From: Rheinheimera sp. 4Y26
Lineage (GTDB): Bacteria; Pseudomonadota; Gammaproteobacteria; Enterobacterales; Alteromonadaceae
Direction of reading: 5' to 3'
Assembly: GCF_025245835.1 (NCBI RefSeq)
Contig: NZ_JAOBWS010000006.1
Location: 124,001 to 188,000, forward strand
DNA length: 64,000 nt
The notes beneath the pieces are model-generated. The model worked only from the letters and a program-made list of their open reading frames with translations. It did no database searches and was not told the origin of the DNA. Numbering within the stretch: position 1 is the first letter of the stretch; each line of letters starts with the position of its first letter. Of this stretch, positions 7,979 to 16,584 are shown piece after piece. The translations under genes were made by a program, and so were the position numbers.

Positions 7979-9319
7979 ATGTCTATGTTTAACATTGGCC
8001 TCAGTGGTCTGTCTTCGACCCAGAAGGCGCTGGAAGTCACCAGCAACAATATCGCCAACGCCAGCACCGCAGGTTACAAAACGGCCAGCACAGAATTTTC
8101 GGCGCTTTATAACGGCGGCCAGCGCAGTGGTGTGAAGGTAGCGGCCACCAATGAAAACTTTGAAAAAACCGGCGGGCTGGTCAGCACAGGTCAGAGCCTG
8201 GATTTGGCGATTACCGGCAAAGGTTTTTTTGTGGTTTCTGAAAATGGCCGGCTGGCATTTACCCAGGCCGGACAATTTGGTCTGGACGAAAACCGCAATA
8301 TCGTCAATAACAACGGCAGCAAATTGCAGGGTTTTGGTATAGATGAAAATGGCAGTTTGATCCCAGGTATTCTGACTGATTTAAAAGTTGAAGCGGCCAA
8401 TATTCCGGCCAAAGCCACAGAAAATATTGCTTTTTCACTGAACCTGAATTCAGCCAGTGACCTGATCCCATATCCGGTGGCGCCAGCGGCTTTTGACCCG
8501 GCAGATGGCACAGCTTTTAACTATTCACAATCAACCGAAGTTTTTGATTCATTAGGCAATAGCCATACCCTGACGCAGTATTTTAACCACACAGGCGTGA
8601 ATACCTGGCAGGTGCTTTATTACATCGACGGCAAGCCATTACCGGCTGCAGATATTAATCCACCGGCCGGCGCTGTGGTGAGCAGCGTTGAGGCCACAGA
8701 TGATGCAGGTGTTATTACCACAGCAACAGCTTTAACCATCACTTTTAATACGGACGGCCAGTTAGAACCTATGGGCACCTTACCGGCTCCTCCGCTGGTA
8801 CCGGCAGATAACAACGTGAATGACCCCTACAACGTGCGTGAACTGACACTGGATTTTGCACCGGCCGGTGCTTCGGTGATGGCGATTAAAGTGGATATGG
8901 TGAAATCGTCCCAGTTTGGCAGTGCTTTTGGTTTGTATGAAAACAATTCCGACGGTTACACCTCGGGTGAGTTTACCGGTGTGGCAGTGGCTGAGGATGG
9001 CAAGGTACTGGCCACTTTCTCCAATGGCGAATCCAAGCTGCAAGGCCAGATTGCGTTGGCCAATTTTGCCAATCCGCAGGGGTTGGAATCTGGTAATAAC
9101 ACTGTGTGGTATGCCAGTGAAGCTTCAGGTGCTGCCATTATCGGTGCGCCTTCTGAAGGTAGTTTTGGTGGCATTCTCGCTGGTTCTTTTATGGGGTCGA
9201 ATGTGGATATCAGTGCCCAGCTGGTTGATTTAATGTCGTTCCAGCAAAGTTATCAGGCCAACGCCAAAACCATCAGCACTGCTGATGAAATGATGCAAAT
9301 TTTGTTTAACGCAGTGTAA
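7979..9319 (+). CDS. flgE: Flagellar hook protein FlgE
   Basis: 446 residues. The N-terminal motif (FNIGLSGLSSTQKALEVTSNNIANASTAGYK) and C-terminal motif (GSNVDISAQLVDLMSFQQSYQANAKTISTADEMMQ) are the paired helices of hook-family axial proteins; the variable surface domains lie between. FlgE polymerises into the universal joint of the lateral flagellum. An AAAGGA ribosome site lies 6 bases before the ATG. Confidence 0.97.
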   Translation: MSMFNIGLSGLSSTQKALEVTSNNIANASTAGYKTASTEFSALYNGGQRSGVKVAATNENFEKTGGLVSTGQSLDLAITGKGFFVVSENGRLAFTQAGQFGLDENRNIVNNNGSKLQGFGIDENGSLIPGILTDLKVEAANIPAKATENIAFSLNLNSASDLIPYPVAPAAFDPADGTAFNYSQSTEVFDSLGNSHTLTQYFNHTGVNTWQVLYYIDGKPLPAADINPPAGAVVSSVEATDDAGVITTATALTITFNTDGQLEPMGTLPAPPLVPADNNVNDPYNVRELTLDFAPAGASVMAIKVDMVKSSQFGSAFGLYENNSDGYTSGEFTGVAVAEDGKVLATFSNGESKLQGQIALANFANPQGLESGNNTVWYASEASGAAIIGAPSEGSFGGILAGSFMGSNVDISAQLVDLMSFQQSYQANAKTISTADEMMQILFNAV

Positions 9320-9329
9320 GGACTAAAGC

Positions 9330-10058
9330 ATGGAACGTCTGATCCACACCGCAGTGTCCGGCGCCGACCTGGCCCAGACCGCACTGCGCATTACCGCCAA
9401 CAATCTGGCCAACATCAATACCGTTGGTTTTAAAGCGGATATGGAACAAGCCAGGGCCATGCAAATTACCGGTGAAGGTTTTCGCACCAGATTTCAGGCC
9501 CAGCTGATGCCGGTGTCCACCGATCTTGCCGCCGGTGCCGTGATGGAAACGGGACGGGATCTGGATATTGCTGTCAGTGACAATGGTTTTATTGCAGTGC
9601 AGGACACCGATGGCAATGAAGCTTACACCAGAGCAGGAGAGCTGCAGGTAGCCGCAGATGGCAGCCTGATGGTGCATGGTTTCAGGGTGCAGGGTGGTGG
9701 TGGTGCCATAGTGCTGCCCGAATTTGGTGACATCGATATCAGTGCCGACGGCACTATCAACCTGCTTCCGGTAGGCGGTGGGGTCATTGAGCAGGACGAG
9801 CGCATCAAACTGGTCAGTGCCAATAATGTGGTGCTGGTCAAAGGTGATGATGGTTTGTTCCGCGCTGAAGATGGCAACCCGCTGGAGGCTGACCCTGCAG
9901 TGACAGTGCGCAGTGGTGCGCTGGAAGGCTCGAATGTGAATGCAGTGGAGCAGATGGTGAATACCATGAACATTAGCCGGCAGTTTGAGCTGAACATCCA
10001 GATGATGAAAGCAGCCGACGAACTGGCGGTGTCCGGTAACAAACTGATCAGCGCTTAA
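9330..10058 (+). CDS. flgF: Flagellar rod protein FlgF
   Basis: 242 residues. The N-terminus (LIHTAVSGADLAQTALRITANNLANINTVGFK) and C-terminus (GSNVNAVEQMVNTMNISRQFELNIQMMKAADEL) are typical of FlgF, the least abundant rod subunit, linking proximal and distal rod. The gene sits between hook gene flgE and distal rod gene flgG with short gaps on both sides. Confidence 0.95.
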   Translation: MERLIHTAVSGADLAQTALRITANNLANINTVGFKADMEQARAMQITGEGFRTRFQAQLMPVSTDLAAGAVMETGRDLDIAVSDNGFIAVQDTDGNEAYTRAGELQVAADGSLMVHGFRVQGGGGAIVLPEFGDIDISADGTINLLPVGGGVIEQDERIKLVSANNVVLVKGDDGLFRAEDGNPLEADPAVTVRSGALEGSNVNAVEQMVNTMNISRQFELNIQMMKAADELAVSGNKLISA

Positions 10059-10076
10059 GCAACAGGAATTAATTGT

Positions 10077-10862
10077 ATGAATTCAGCATTATGGGTAAGC
10101 AAAACCGGTTTGGCAGCGCAGGATATGCGGATGACCACCATCTCCAACAACCTGGCGAACGTCAACACAGTCGGTTTTAAAAAAGACCGGGTGGTGTTTG
10201 AAGATTTGTTTTATCAGGTGCAGCGCCAGCCCGGTACCCAGGCCGATGAAGTGAATCAGGTGCCGGCCGGTATTCAGCTCGGCACTGGTGTGCGGGTGAA
10301 TGGTACACAAAAAGTATTTACCGAAGGCAGTTTTGAAACCACCAATAACCAGCTGGATGTTGCTATAGCCGGTCAGGGTTTTTTCCAGGTGGAAAGCCCG
10401 GATGGTGAGCTGCTGTATTCACGCAATGGCCAGTTTCATGTGAATGCCGACGGTTTAATTACCAATGCCAATGGTTTACCGCTGGCACAAAACATCACTA
10501 TTCCGCCTGAAGCCACCAAAGTGACCATTGGCAGTGACGGTACTGTGTCGGCACAGGTTGCCGGGCAGGAGCAATTACTGGAACTTGGCCAGATCCTGAC
10601 AGTGAGTTTTGTTAATCCGGCAGGTTTAGAAGCGCTGGGCGGTAATTTATACCGCGCCACCGCCGGTTCTGGTGAAGCACTGGAAGGGGTGCCGGGTGAA
10701 GATGCTTTTGGCCAGCTGCAGCAGTACACAGTGGAAGGTTCAAACGTCAGCGTAGTGGATGAAATGGTGAATATGATTGCCGTACAGCGCGCTTATGAAA
10801 TGAATGCCAAAGTGGTGTCAGCTGCCGACCAGATGCTGAACTTTGTCACTCAAAGTATGTAA
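10077..10862 (+). CDS. flgG: Distal rod protein FlgG
   Basis: 261 residues, matching the family length of about 260. The N-terminal signature (LWVSKTGLAAQDMRMTTISNNLANVNTVGFK) and the C-terminal GSNVSVVDEMVNMIAVQRAYEMNAKVVSAADQML are near-consensus FlgG. It forms the distal rod that passes through the P and L rings. A weak CAGGAA site precedes the ATG; flgH follows 14 bp later. Confidence 0.97.
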   Translation: MNSALWVSKTGLAAQDMRMTTISNNLANVNTVGFKKDRVVFEDLFYQVQRQPGTQADEVNQVPAGIQLGTGVRVNGTQKVFTEGSFETTNNQLDVAIAGQGFFQVESPDGELLYSRNGQFHVNADGLITNANGLPLAQNITIPPEATKVTIGSDGTVSAQVAGQEQLLELGQILTVSFVNPAGLEALGGNLYRATAGSGEALEGVPGEDAFGQLQQYTVEGSNVSVVDEMVNMIAVQRAYEMNAKVVSAADQMLNFVTQSM

Positions 10863-10876
10863 CTGAGGATTTTCTG

Positions 10877-11545
10877 ATGAAACAGGCTGCATCTTTGCTG
10901 TTGTTATTGCTGCTTGGTGCCTGCAGCAGTAAACCCGATAGTCCGCTGGCGGATGAAGACGACTGGGAGCGTTCGGCAACACCTCTGGTGACGCAGGAAG
11001 CGCAGCCCGCCAGTGCCGGCAGTCTGTACACAGAATCTTATATGTTCACCCTTTTTGCTGACAAAAGGGCGTACCGGGTGGGTGATATTCTGACGGTGCA
11101 GCTGGACGAGCGCACTCAGTCAAGCAAAAGCGCCGACACTGCGCTGGACAGAAACACCAACGTGAATCTGGGGGTGCCGCTGGCCGGTAATGCCAATGTG
11201 TCGGATTTGTCGTTGCGTATCAATAATGGTCAAAATTTTGAAGGCGAAAGCAGCGCCAGTCAGCAGAATTTTTTACGTGGTGCCATTACAGTGCGGGTGA
11301 TGGATGTCGCGGCCAACGGCGCTTTAACCATCCGCGGTGAAAAATGGATCAAGCTGAATCACGGTGATGAATATATCCGGCTGCAAGGTGTGGTGCGCCC
11401 GGAAGATATTGATGTCACTAACCGTATTTCGTCGCAGCGTATTGCCGATGCCCGTATCAGTTATGCCGGTAAAGGCACGCTGGCCGATGCGGCGGAAGAA
11501 GGCTGGCTTAGCAAGCTATTTTCCACTTACCTTAACCTGTTTTAG
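10877..11545 (+). CDS. flgH: Flagellar L-ring lipoprotein FlgH
   Basis: 222 residues. A lipoprotein signal peptide ends in the lipobox LGAC, with Cys16 as the predicted lipidated residue. The mature part carries FlgH features: YRVGDILTVQLDERTQSSKSADT, ITVRVMDVAANGALTIRGEKWI and a C-terminal VTNRISSQRIADARISYAGKG. It forms the outer-membrane bushing of the basal body. Its presence with FlgI confirms a Gram-negative flagellum. Confidence 0.96.
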   Translation: MKQAASLLLLLLLGACSSKPDSPLADEDDWERSATPLVTQEAQPASAGSLYTESYMFTLFADKRAYRVGDILTVQLDERTQSSKSADTALDRNTNVNLGVPLAGNANVSDLSLRINNGQNFEGESSASQQNFLRGAITVRVMDVAANGALTIRGEKWIKLNHGDEYIRLQGVVRPEDIDVTNRISSQRIADARISYAGKGTLADAAEEGWLSKLFSTYLNLF

Positions 11546-11556
11546 CGAGTGTTCAG

Positions 11557-12657
11557 ATGCGTATTTTATCGCTGTTGATCATCGGTTGTTGCTGGTTTAG
11601 CTCGGCTGCTTATGCCGGCAGCCGGCCTTTATTGGATATTGTGGATATTCAGGGGGTGCGCGACAACCAATTGGTGGGTTATGGCCTGGTGGTTGGTTTG
11701 CCCGGCTCAGGTGACAAAGCTCAGGTGAAGTTTGCTGCTCAGTCACTGAACAACATGCTGAAACAGTTTGGTGTGCAGCTGGATGAAAGTACCTTGCCCA
11801 AGTCCAAAAACGTTGCAGCAGTTGCGGTGCAGGCCACCTTGCCACCTATGGCAAGTCCGGGTCAGGCCATTGATGTCACTATTATGTCGCTGGGTGATGC
11901 CAAAAGCTTGCATGGTGGCAGTTTAATGCTAACGCCGCTGCGCGGAGTTGACGGCAAAGTGTATGCACTGGCGCAGGGCAATCTGGTGGTGGGTGGCATT
12001 AATGCCGAAGGTAAAAATGGCTCTTCTGTGACTGTGAACGTGCCAACAGCGGGCATTATTCCTGGCGGCGCCATTATTGAGCGCAGCGTGGAAAGCCTGG
12101 AGCAGAATGGCGATTTAGTGCTGAATCTGAAAAAGCCCAACTATAAAACTGCACGTAATGTGGTGACCGCCATTAATAGTACTTTTGGCCCTCAGGTCGC
12201 CAGAGCGGAAAACTGGTCTAAGCTGGTGATTAGTGCACCGCGTGATGCCGACAGCCGCAATACTTTTATGGCGATGTTACAGGATTTAGTGGTGGAAGAA
12301 GGGGCGCAGCGGCCCAGAGTGGTCTTTAACAGCCGCAGCGGTACTGTGGTGATCAGTGATGAAGTCCGGGTAAAACGGGCGGCCGTCAGTCATGGCAACC
12401 TCACCATCACCATCAGTGAGCAGGAAGGCGCCATTCAGCCGTTACCCTTCAGTCAGGGACGAACAGTACCAACCCAGAGCAGTGGTGTAGATGTCAGCCA
12501 GCAAACCGCCAATATGATGGTGTGGCCTGAAGGCACCTCGCTCGACACTATAGTTCAGGCAGTGAACAGCATGGGGGCAACCCCGGCCGAACTGATGTCC
12601 ATCTTACTGGCGCTGGATAAAGCCGGCGCCCTTGATGCTGATGTGGTGGTGATCTGA
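11557..12657 (+). CDS. flgI: Flagellar P-ring protein FlgI
   Basis: 366 residues, the family's usual size. A cleavable signal peptide (to about AAYA, residue 20) precedes the conserved opening RPLLDIVDIQGVRDNQLVGYGLVVGLPGSGD. Conserved later blocks include GGINAEGKNGSSVTVNVPTAG and the C-terminal LDTIVQAVNSMGATPAELMSILLALDKAGAL. It builds the periplasmic P ring with help from FlgA. Stop and flgJ start overlap as TGATG. Confidence 0.97.
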   Translation: MRILSLLIIGCCWFSSAAYAGSRPLLDIVDIQGVRDNQLVGYGLVVGLPGSGDKAQVKFAAQSLNNMLKQFGVQLDESTLPKSKNVAAVAVQATLPPMASPGQAIDVTIMSLGDAKSLHGGSLMLTPLRGVDGKVYALAQGNLVVGGINAEGKNGSSVTVNVPTAGIIPGGAIIERSVESLEQNGDLVLNLKKPNYKTARNVVTAINSTFGPQVARAENWSKLVISAPRDADSRNTFMAMLQDLVVEEGAQRPRVVFNSRSGTVVISDEVRVKRAAVSHGNLTITISEQEGAIQPLPFSQGRTVPTQSSGVDVSQQTANMMVWPEGTSLDTIVQAVNSMGATPAELMSILLALDKAGALDADVVVI

Positions 12658-13133
12658 TGCAGAGAATCGACAATTCCCAACAGTTAGCTTTTGACCCGCA
12701 ACAAGCGACTCAGGTGCAGAAAAACCTGACGGAAGAGCAGTCGCTCGTGCAGGTTGCCGAGCAGTTTGAAACTTTGTTTTTGCAGATGGTGCTGAAAAAT
12801 ATGCGTTCAGCCAGTGATGCAATAGCAGGGGAAGAGGGCATGTTCAGTAGTCATGAACAACAAATGTTCCGTGATATGCACGACAGCCAGATGGCGCAAC
12901 AGATGGCGGCCAACAGCCAGACCGGCCTGGCTGAACAGATAGTGCGGCAGTTCTCAGCGCAGCAAAACAATGCCCTTGTTGATAACACCGAAAATTTTTC
13001 TCCTCCGGTATTAAAGTTACCGCCGGAAACGGTCGCTGAACAACAGTATCAGGACTATAGCGTTATGTCGGGTTCAATGGCGCTGAGTCAGCCGCTGCAA
13101 AGACCGGTGGTCTTTAAAGAGAATAACGAATGA
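12657..13133 (+). CDS. flgJ: Rod-binding protein FlgJ, short form without muramidase domain
   Basis: 158 residues. The N-terminal rod-cap domain is clear, with EQFETLFLQMVLKNMRSASDAIAGEEGMFSSHEQQMFRDMHDSQMAQ. The C-terminal glucosaminidase/muramidase domain of enteric FlgJ (about 310 residues) is absent, replaced by a short polar tail. Short FlgJ is known from lateral flagellar systems, where another enzyme must open the peptidoglycan. It overlaps flgI by one base and flgK by 4 bp (ATGA). Confidence 0.92.
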   Translation: MQRIDNSQQLAFDPQQATQVQKNLTEEQSLVQVAEQFETLFLQMVLKNMRSASDAIAGEEGMFSSHEQQMFRDMHDSQMAQQMAANSQTGLAEQIVRQFSAQQNNALVDNTENFSPPVLKLPPETVAEQQYQDYSVMSGSMALSQPLQRPVVFKENNE

Positions 13134-14464
13134 GCATGTTATATAACGGTGTATCCGGTTTAAACGCGTCGAGCGCTGGCTTGCAAATTGTCAGTCAGAA
13201 CGTGGCCAATGCCAAAGTGGCGGGTTATAGCCGGCAAACCGTTATTCTGCAAACTAATGATGGCGCACTGAATGGCGTAAAAATCACCAAAATTGAACGG
13301 ATAGTGGATGGTTTTCTCAACGACGATATCTGGCGCACCAAATCAGATTTGAATTATTACGAAAGTTATCAGGATTATCTGGGTTATCTCGAAGAAGTGC
13401 TGGGCACAGATTCACTGAATCTGAATGACGCCGTTGCCAAACTGAATTCTGCATTTAATGCTGCTTTATCCTCGCCTGAGTCGCCAGCCTATCGCCAGCA
13501 GGTCATTTCGTCTGCCAGCGCTATGGTGCAAAACTTACAACAGCTCAATGGCGCTTTAACCGGCCAGGTGGAAAAACTGGGTTTTGAACTGACAGCGCTA
13601 ACCGGTAACACCAACACTGTACTGGCAGATATTGCTGAATTAAATGCCAAAATAAGTGAAGCCACGGCATTGGGCCACGATACTTCGGTGCTGATGGATA
13701 ACCGCGAGCAGGCCATTATTGAGTTATCCGGTTATATCCAGGTGGATGTGACCAATCAGGCTGATGGCAGTTTACATATCACCACACTGAACGGCTCACC
13801 GCTGGTGATGGCCGGCAAAGCTGCCACCCTCAGTGTGGCTGGCACAGATGTTACGCTTAAGTTTAATAATCAAACCTTCTCCATTCCAACCGGAGTGGGG
13901 GGCAGTTTAGGCGGATTGTTAAAAGTAAATGCCGAGGTGCTGGAGCCGAGCCGGCTTGAACTAAATACTCTGGTGTCTGGTATTGCTGATGCGTTGAATA
14001 CCGCACTGTCAGAAGGTTTTGATTTAAATGGCAATGCCGGTGTGCCGCTTTTTGTTTATAACGCCGCCGATCCGCTCGGTTCTATTGAAGTAAACACGAC
14101 GCTCACAGTTGACCAACTGGCGTTTCGTGGCCGGGTGCCGGATGGTTTTGGTGGCTGGTTACCGGCAGGTGGCAAAGGTGACAACAGCAACCTGATTAAT
14201 ATTATCGACTCCATGAAAGGTGTGGCCGGCGGTTATGACACCCTGATTGGTAAGCTGGCCATTCAGAGCAAACAAGTGCAGTCGAGTATCAAAACTTCGG
14301 TAGTGCTGCATGACAAAGCAATCGCGGCCCGTGCCAGTGTCAGCGGGGTGAACCTGGACGAAGAAGCGGCAAATCTGACCTACTACCGGCAGCTTTATGA
14401 AGCAAATGCCAAGGTAATTAGTACGGCAGATCAAATGTTTATGACTTTAATGGCGATGTTCTGA
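13130..14464 (+). CDS. flgK: Hook-filament junction protein FlgK (HAP1)
   Basis: 444 residues, shorter than typical polar FlgK (above 540), which suggests a reduced variable region as in lateral systems. The N-terminus (MLYNGVSGLNASSAGLQIVSQNVANAKVAGYSRQ) and the C-terminus (SGVNLDEEAANLTYYRQLYEANAKVISTADQMFMTLM) are diagnostic. It connects hook to filament and is a predicted client of FlgN. The start overlaps the flgJ stop. Confidence 0.95.
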   Translation: MSMLYNGVSGLNASSAGLQIVSQNVANAKVAGYSRQTVILQTNDGALNGVKITKIERIVDGFLNDDIWRTKSDLNYYESYQDYLGYLEEVLGTDSLNLNDAVAKLNSAFNAALSSPESPAYRQQVISSASAMVQNLQQLNGALTGQVEKLGFELTALTGNTNTVLADIAELNAKISEATALGHDTSVLMDNREQAIIELSGYIQVDVTNQADGSLHITTLNGSPLVMAGKAATLSVAGTDVTLKFNNQTFSIPTGVGGSLGGLLKVNAEVLEPSRLELNTLVSGIADALNTALSEGFDLNGNAGVPLFVYNAADPLGSIEVNTTLTVDQLAFRGRVPDGFGGWLPAGGKGDNSNLINIIDSMKGVAGGYDTLIGKLAIQSKQVQSSIKTSVVLHDKAIAARASVSGVNLDEEAANLTYYRQLYEANAKVISTADQMFMTLMAMF

Positions 14465-14474
14465 GGATAACACA

Positions 14475-15371
14475 ATGCGGATCAGCAGCAGCCAGTTTCA
14501 TGACAGCACCATCCGGAATATTCAGGACAGCAGTGCCAAATACAGCCAGCTTTCAGTGCAGATGGCTACCAACAAACGCATCACCCGGCCATCAGACGAT
14601 CCACTGGGCAGTGTGCTGGTATTGCGGCTCAATTCTGAACTAACCTCACTGGCACAATATGGCCAGAACATGGAGCTTGTAACCTACACGCTCAGGCAGC
14701 AGGAAACCCAGCTAACCAGTATTAACAACCTGTTGTTTTCATTGCAGGAACTGACAACAGCAGCGGCGGATGCTTCTTATGGTGAAGCAGAATTAAAGGC
14801 GATGGGTAACGAAATGGCGGTATTAATGCCGGGCATTGTCGACTTACTCAATGCCAAAGACGGCAACGGCAATTACCTGTTTGCCGGCAGTGAAATTGAC
14901 AAACAACCTTTTATTACCGATTTGGCCGGTGTTTATTCGTATCAGGGCGATGCGCTGGTGCGCAAAGTGTCGGTGGCAGAAAACACCCTGGTGGATGCCA
15001 ATATTGTTGGCAGCGACTTAGTGCCGGGCGCCACCTTTTTAAATGATTTAAAAGATTACGTCGCTTTGTTACAAGCGCCACCAGCCGCCGGTGTGGGCAC
15101 TGAATCACGCGATATGATGGTAAAACTGACAGAAGTACTGGCCAATACCACCAGCGCTATCACTAAAATCGGTGGTATTGTCAGTTCACTGGAATCGCTG
15201 GAATTTACCAACAGCGATATTTCACTCTTTACCGAAAATTTGCGCAATGATTTGTCGGTGGTGCATTATCCGTCCGCTTACATTGAAATGAATAATGCGC
15301 TGGCCGCTTATGAGTCGACCCTGAAGGTGTACAGTTCAGTGTCGCAACTTAGTTTGTTCCGTCAGCTTTAA
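14475..15371 (+). CDS. flgL: Hook-filament junction protein FlgL (HAP3)
   Basis: 298 residues. The N-terminal flagellin-like helix (MRISSSQFHDSTIRNIQDSSAKYSQLSVQMATNKRITRPSDDPLGSVLVLRLNSEL region) is typical of FlgL, and the C-terminal helix ends in YESTLKVYSSVSQLSLFRQL. It follows FlgK at the hook-filament junction. It lies 10 bp after flgK and 12 bp before an uncharacterised gene that appears to be in the same transcript. Confidence 0.94.
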   Translation: MRISSSQFHDSTIRNIQDSSAKYSQLSVQMATNKRITRPSDDPLGSVLVLRLNSELTSLAQYGQNMELVTYTLRQQETQLTSINNLLFSLQELTTAAADASYGEAELKAMGNEMAVLMPGIVDLLNAKDGNGNYLFAGSEIDKQPFITDLAGVYSYQGDALVRKVSVAENTLVDANIVGSDLVPGATFLNDLKDYVALLQAPPAAGVGTESRDMMVKLTEVLANTTSAITKIGGIVSSLESLEFTNSDISLFTENLRNDLSVVHYPSAYIEMNNALAAYESTLKVYSSVSQLSLFRQL

Positions 15372-15383
15372 GGCAGGGGCTTT

Positions 15384-16391
15384 ATGTTAGTTGATAGTCT
15401 GAAACAAAGTGGTTCACTTGCCAGCAGCATCACCGGTGCCGCTGCAAAGGCTGCTGCCTCTACCACTGAACGTGCTCAGACAACCCAACCGCAACATCCT
15501 AAGTTACAACAACAGCTTAATACGCTGAGCCAGTGGAGTGTGAATGCCGATGTGTCACGCCAGCTGGCAAAAAATCAACAGGCAGAACAGCAGCTCAGGC
15601 AGCTTTATCAGCAACTGGAACAATTAAAAAAACAACTGCATCAGGCGCAATCTGCTGAACAACGCTTACAAATCGTCGCGCAAATGGAGCAGATGGAAGC
15701 GCAGCTCAAACATAAAGATAGTGCCATTACTAAGAATTTTGAGCTGGCGCAGCAGCCCGGGCAGAAAGTGAGTGCGCAGCTGAATAACAAAATTGATTTA
15801 TTAAGCCCGCGCAAACAAGCCGAACGTTTGCAAATCAACCTGTCCGATGGCAGCAAAGTACAGCTGAATTTTCCGGCCAATCAAAGCCAGGACAGCAATC
15901 TGGACGCCATAAAAACTGCGTTTGCGCCGCTGCAAATTGACGTGCGCCAACAGCACAACCAGTTAATTTTCAGCACCCCCGCCAATCAGGGCAGTAAATT
16001 AAGCCAGCCATGGCAGTTGCAGGGTGAGGGCATTCGTATTGCTGCCGGTAACCCGGTCACTGTAAAGCTGCAGGAAGCGCCAGGCACATTAAGCACGCTG
16101 GCGCAGCTGTCACAACAGGTCGAAAACCAGCAGGTTTACCAAAGCGAAATTAAACTTGCCCAGCAAAAAATTCAGCAGGTGCTGCGTCAGGTGCAGGCAG
16201 AACGCCAAATGCTGGTGGCCAAACTAAACAGCCTGCGTCTTGCCGGCGCCCGCCAAACCGAAGACGACGTTTATGTTGTCAGTCAGGAATTAAAACAACA
16301 GATGCAAATGGGCGCCGCCTCATCCATGTCCGCCATTATGGCGCAAGGCAACGTCACCCGCGGTTTGGTTGAGTTTGCTTTGGCGCAGTAG
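15384..16391 (+). CDS. Uncharacterised coiled-coil protein at the end of the lateral flgB-L operon
   Basis: 335 residues; I do not recognise the family. There is no signal peptide or membrane segment. Residues about 1-35 are Ala/Ser/Thr-rich, about 35-125 form a Gln-rich coiled coil, about 145-235 look beta-rich (LQINLSDGSKVQLNF then LQIDVRQQHNQLIFSTP and WQLQGEGIRIAAGNPVTVKLQ), and a second helical stretch runs to the end. The middle part vaguely recalls the small IN domains of flagellin/hook-associated proteins, but that is weak. It starts 12 bp after flgL with GCAGGGGC upstream, so it is almost certainly co-transcribed. In some Flag-2 loci a gene called lafW occupies this slot; equivalence is untested. 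An axial, junction or hook-length role is inference. Confidence 0.85.
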   Translation: MLVDSLKQSGSLASSITGAAAKAAASTTERAQTTQPQHPKLQQQLNTLSQWSVNADVSRQLAKNQQAEQQLRQLYQQLEQLKKQLHQAQSAEQRLQIVAQMEQMEAQLKHKDSAITKNFELAQQPGQKVSAQLNNKIDLLSPRKQAERLQINLSDGSKVQLNFPANQSQDSNLDAIKTAFAPLQIDVRQQHNQLIFSTPANQGSKLSQPWQLQGEGIRIAAGNPVTVKLQEAPGTLSTLAQLSQQVENQQVYQSEIKLAQQKIQQVLRQVQAERQMLVAKLNSLRLAGARQTEDDVYVVSQELKQQMQMGAASSMSAIMAQGNVTRGLVEFALAQ

Positions 16392-16435
16392 GGTTAGCAG
16401 GGGGCTTTTTCGCCAAAAGAGTAGCCTGAAACATT

Positions 16436-16579
16436 TTGCAAAGCAGTATCAATCCCGCATCAGACTTACGCAAAAAACATTACCAATTTTTAGCCTGGCA
16501 ACATGCCGACTCTCAGTCTGTGTATAGACTGCTAGTAGGATTAGGTGAAGCTAAAAAACAGCTACAACTAGAGGTTTAA
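16436..16579 (+). CDS. Possible small ORF or gene remnant (TTG start)
   Basis: The 193-bp gap after the flagellar operon contains a 47-codon open frame ending LLVGLGEAKKQLQLEV. It has no ATG; the first possible start is TTG at 16436, without a clear ribosome site. Its composition is protein-like (W, Y and charged residues evenly placed). It may be the tail of a decayed gene or chance. I see no good terminator in this gap. Confidence 0.2.
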   Translation: MQSSINPASDLRKKHYQFLAWQHADSQSVYRLLVGLGEAKKQLQLEV

Positions 16580-16584
16580 AGGCT

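Noticed and set aside
8191-8511. Minus-strand open frame within flgE
   Set aside because: It is an antisense shadow of a strongly supported hook gene; similar antisense frames in flgI, flgF, murA and mrpA were dropped for the same reason.
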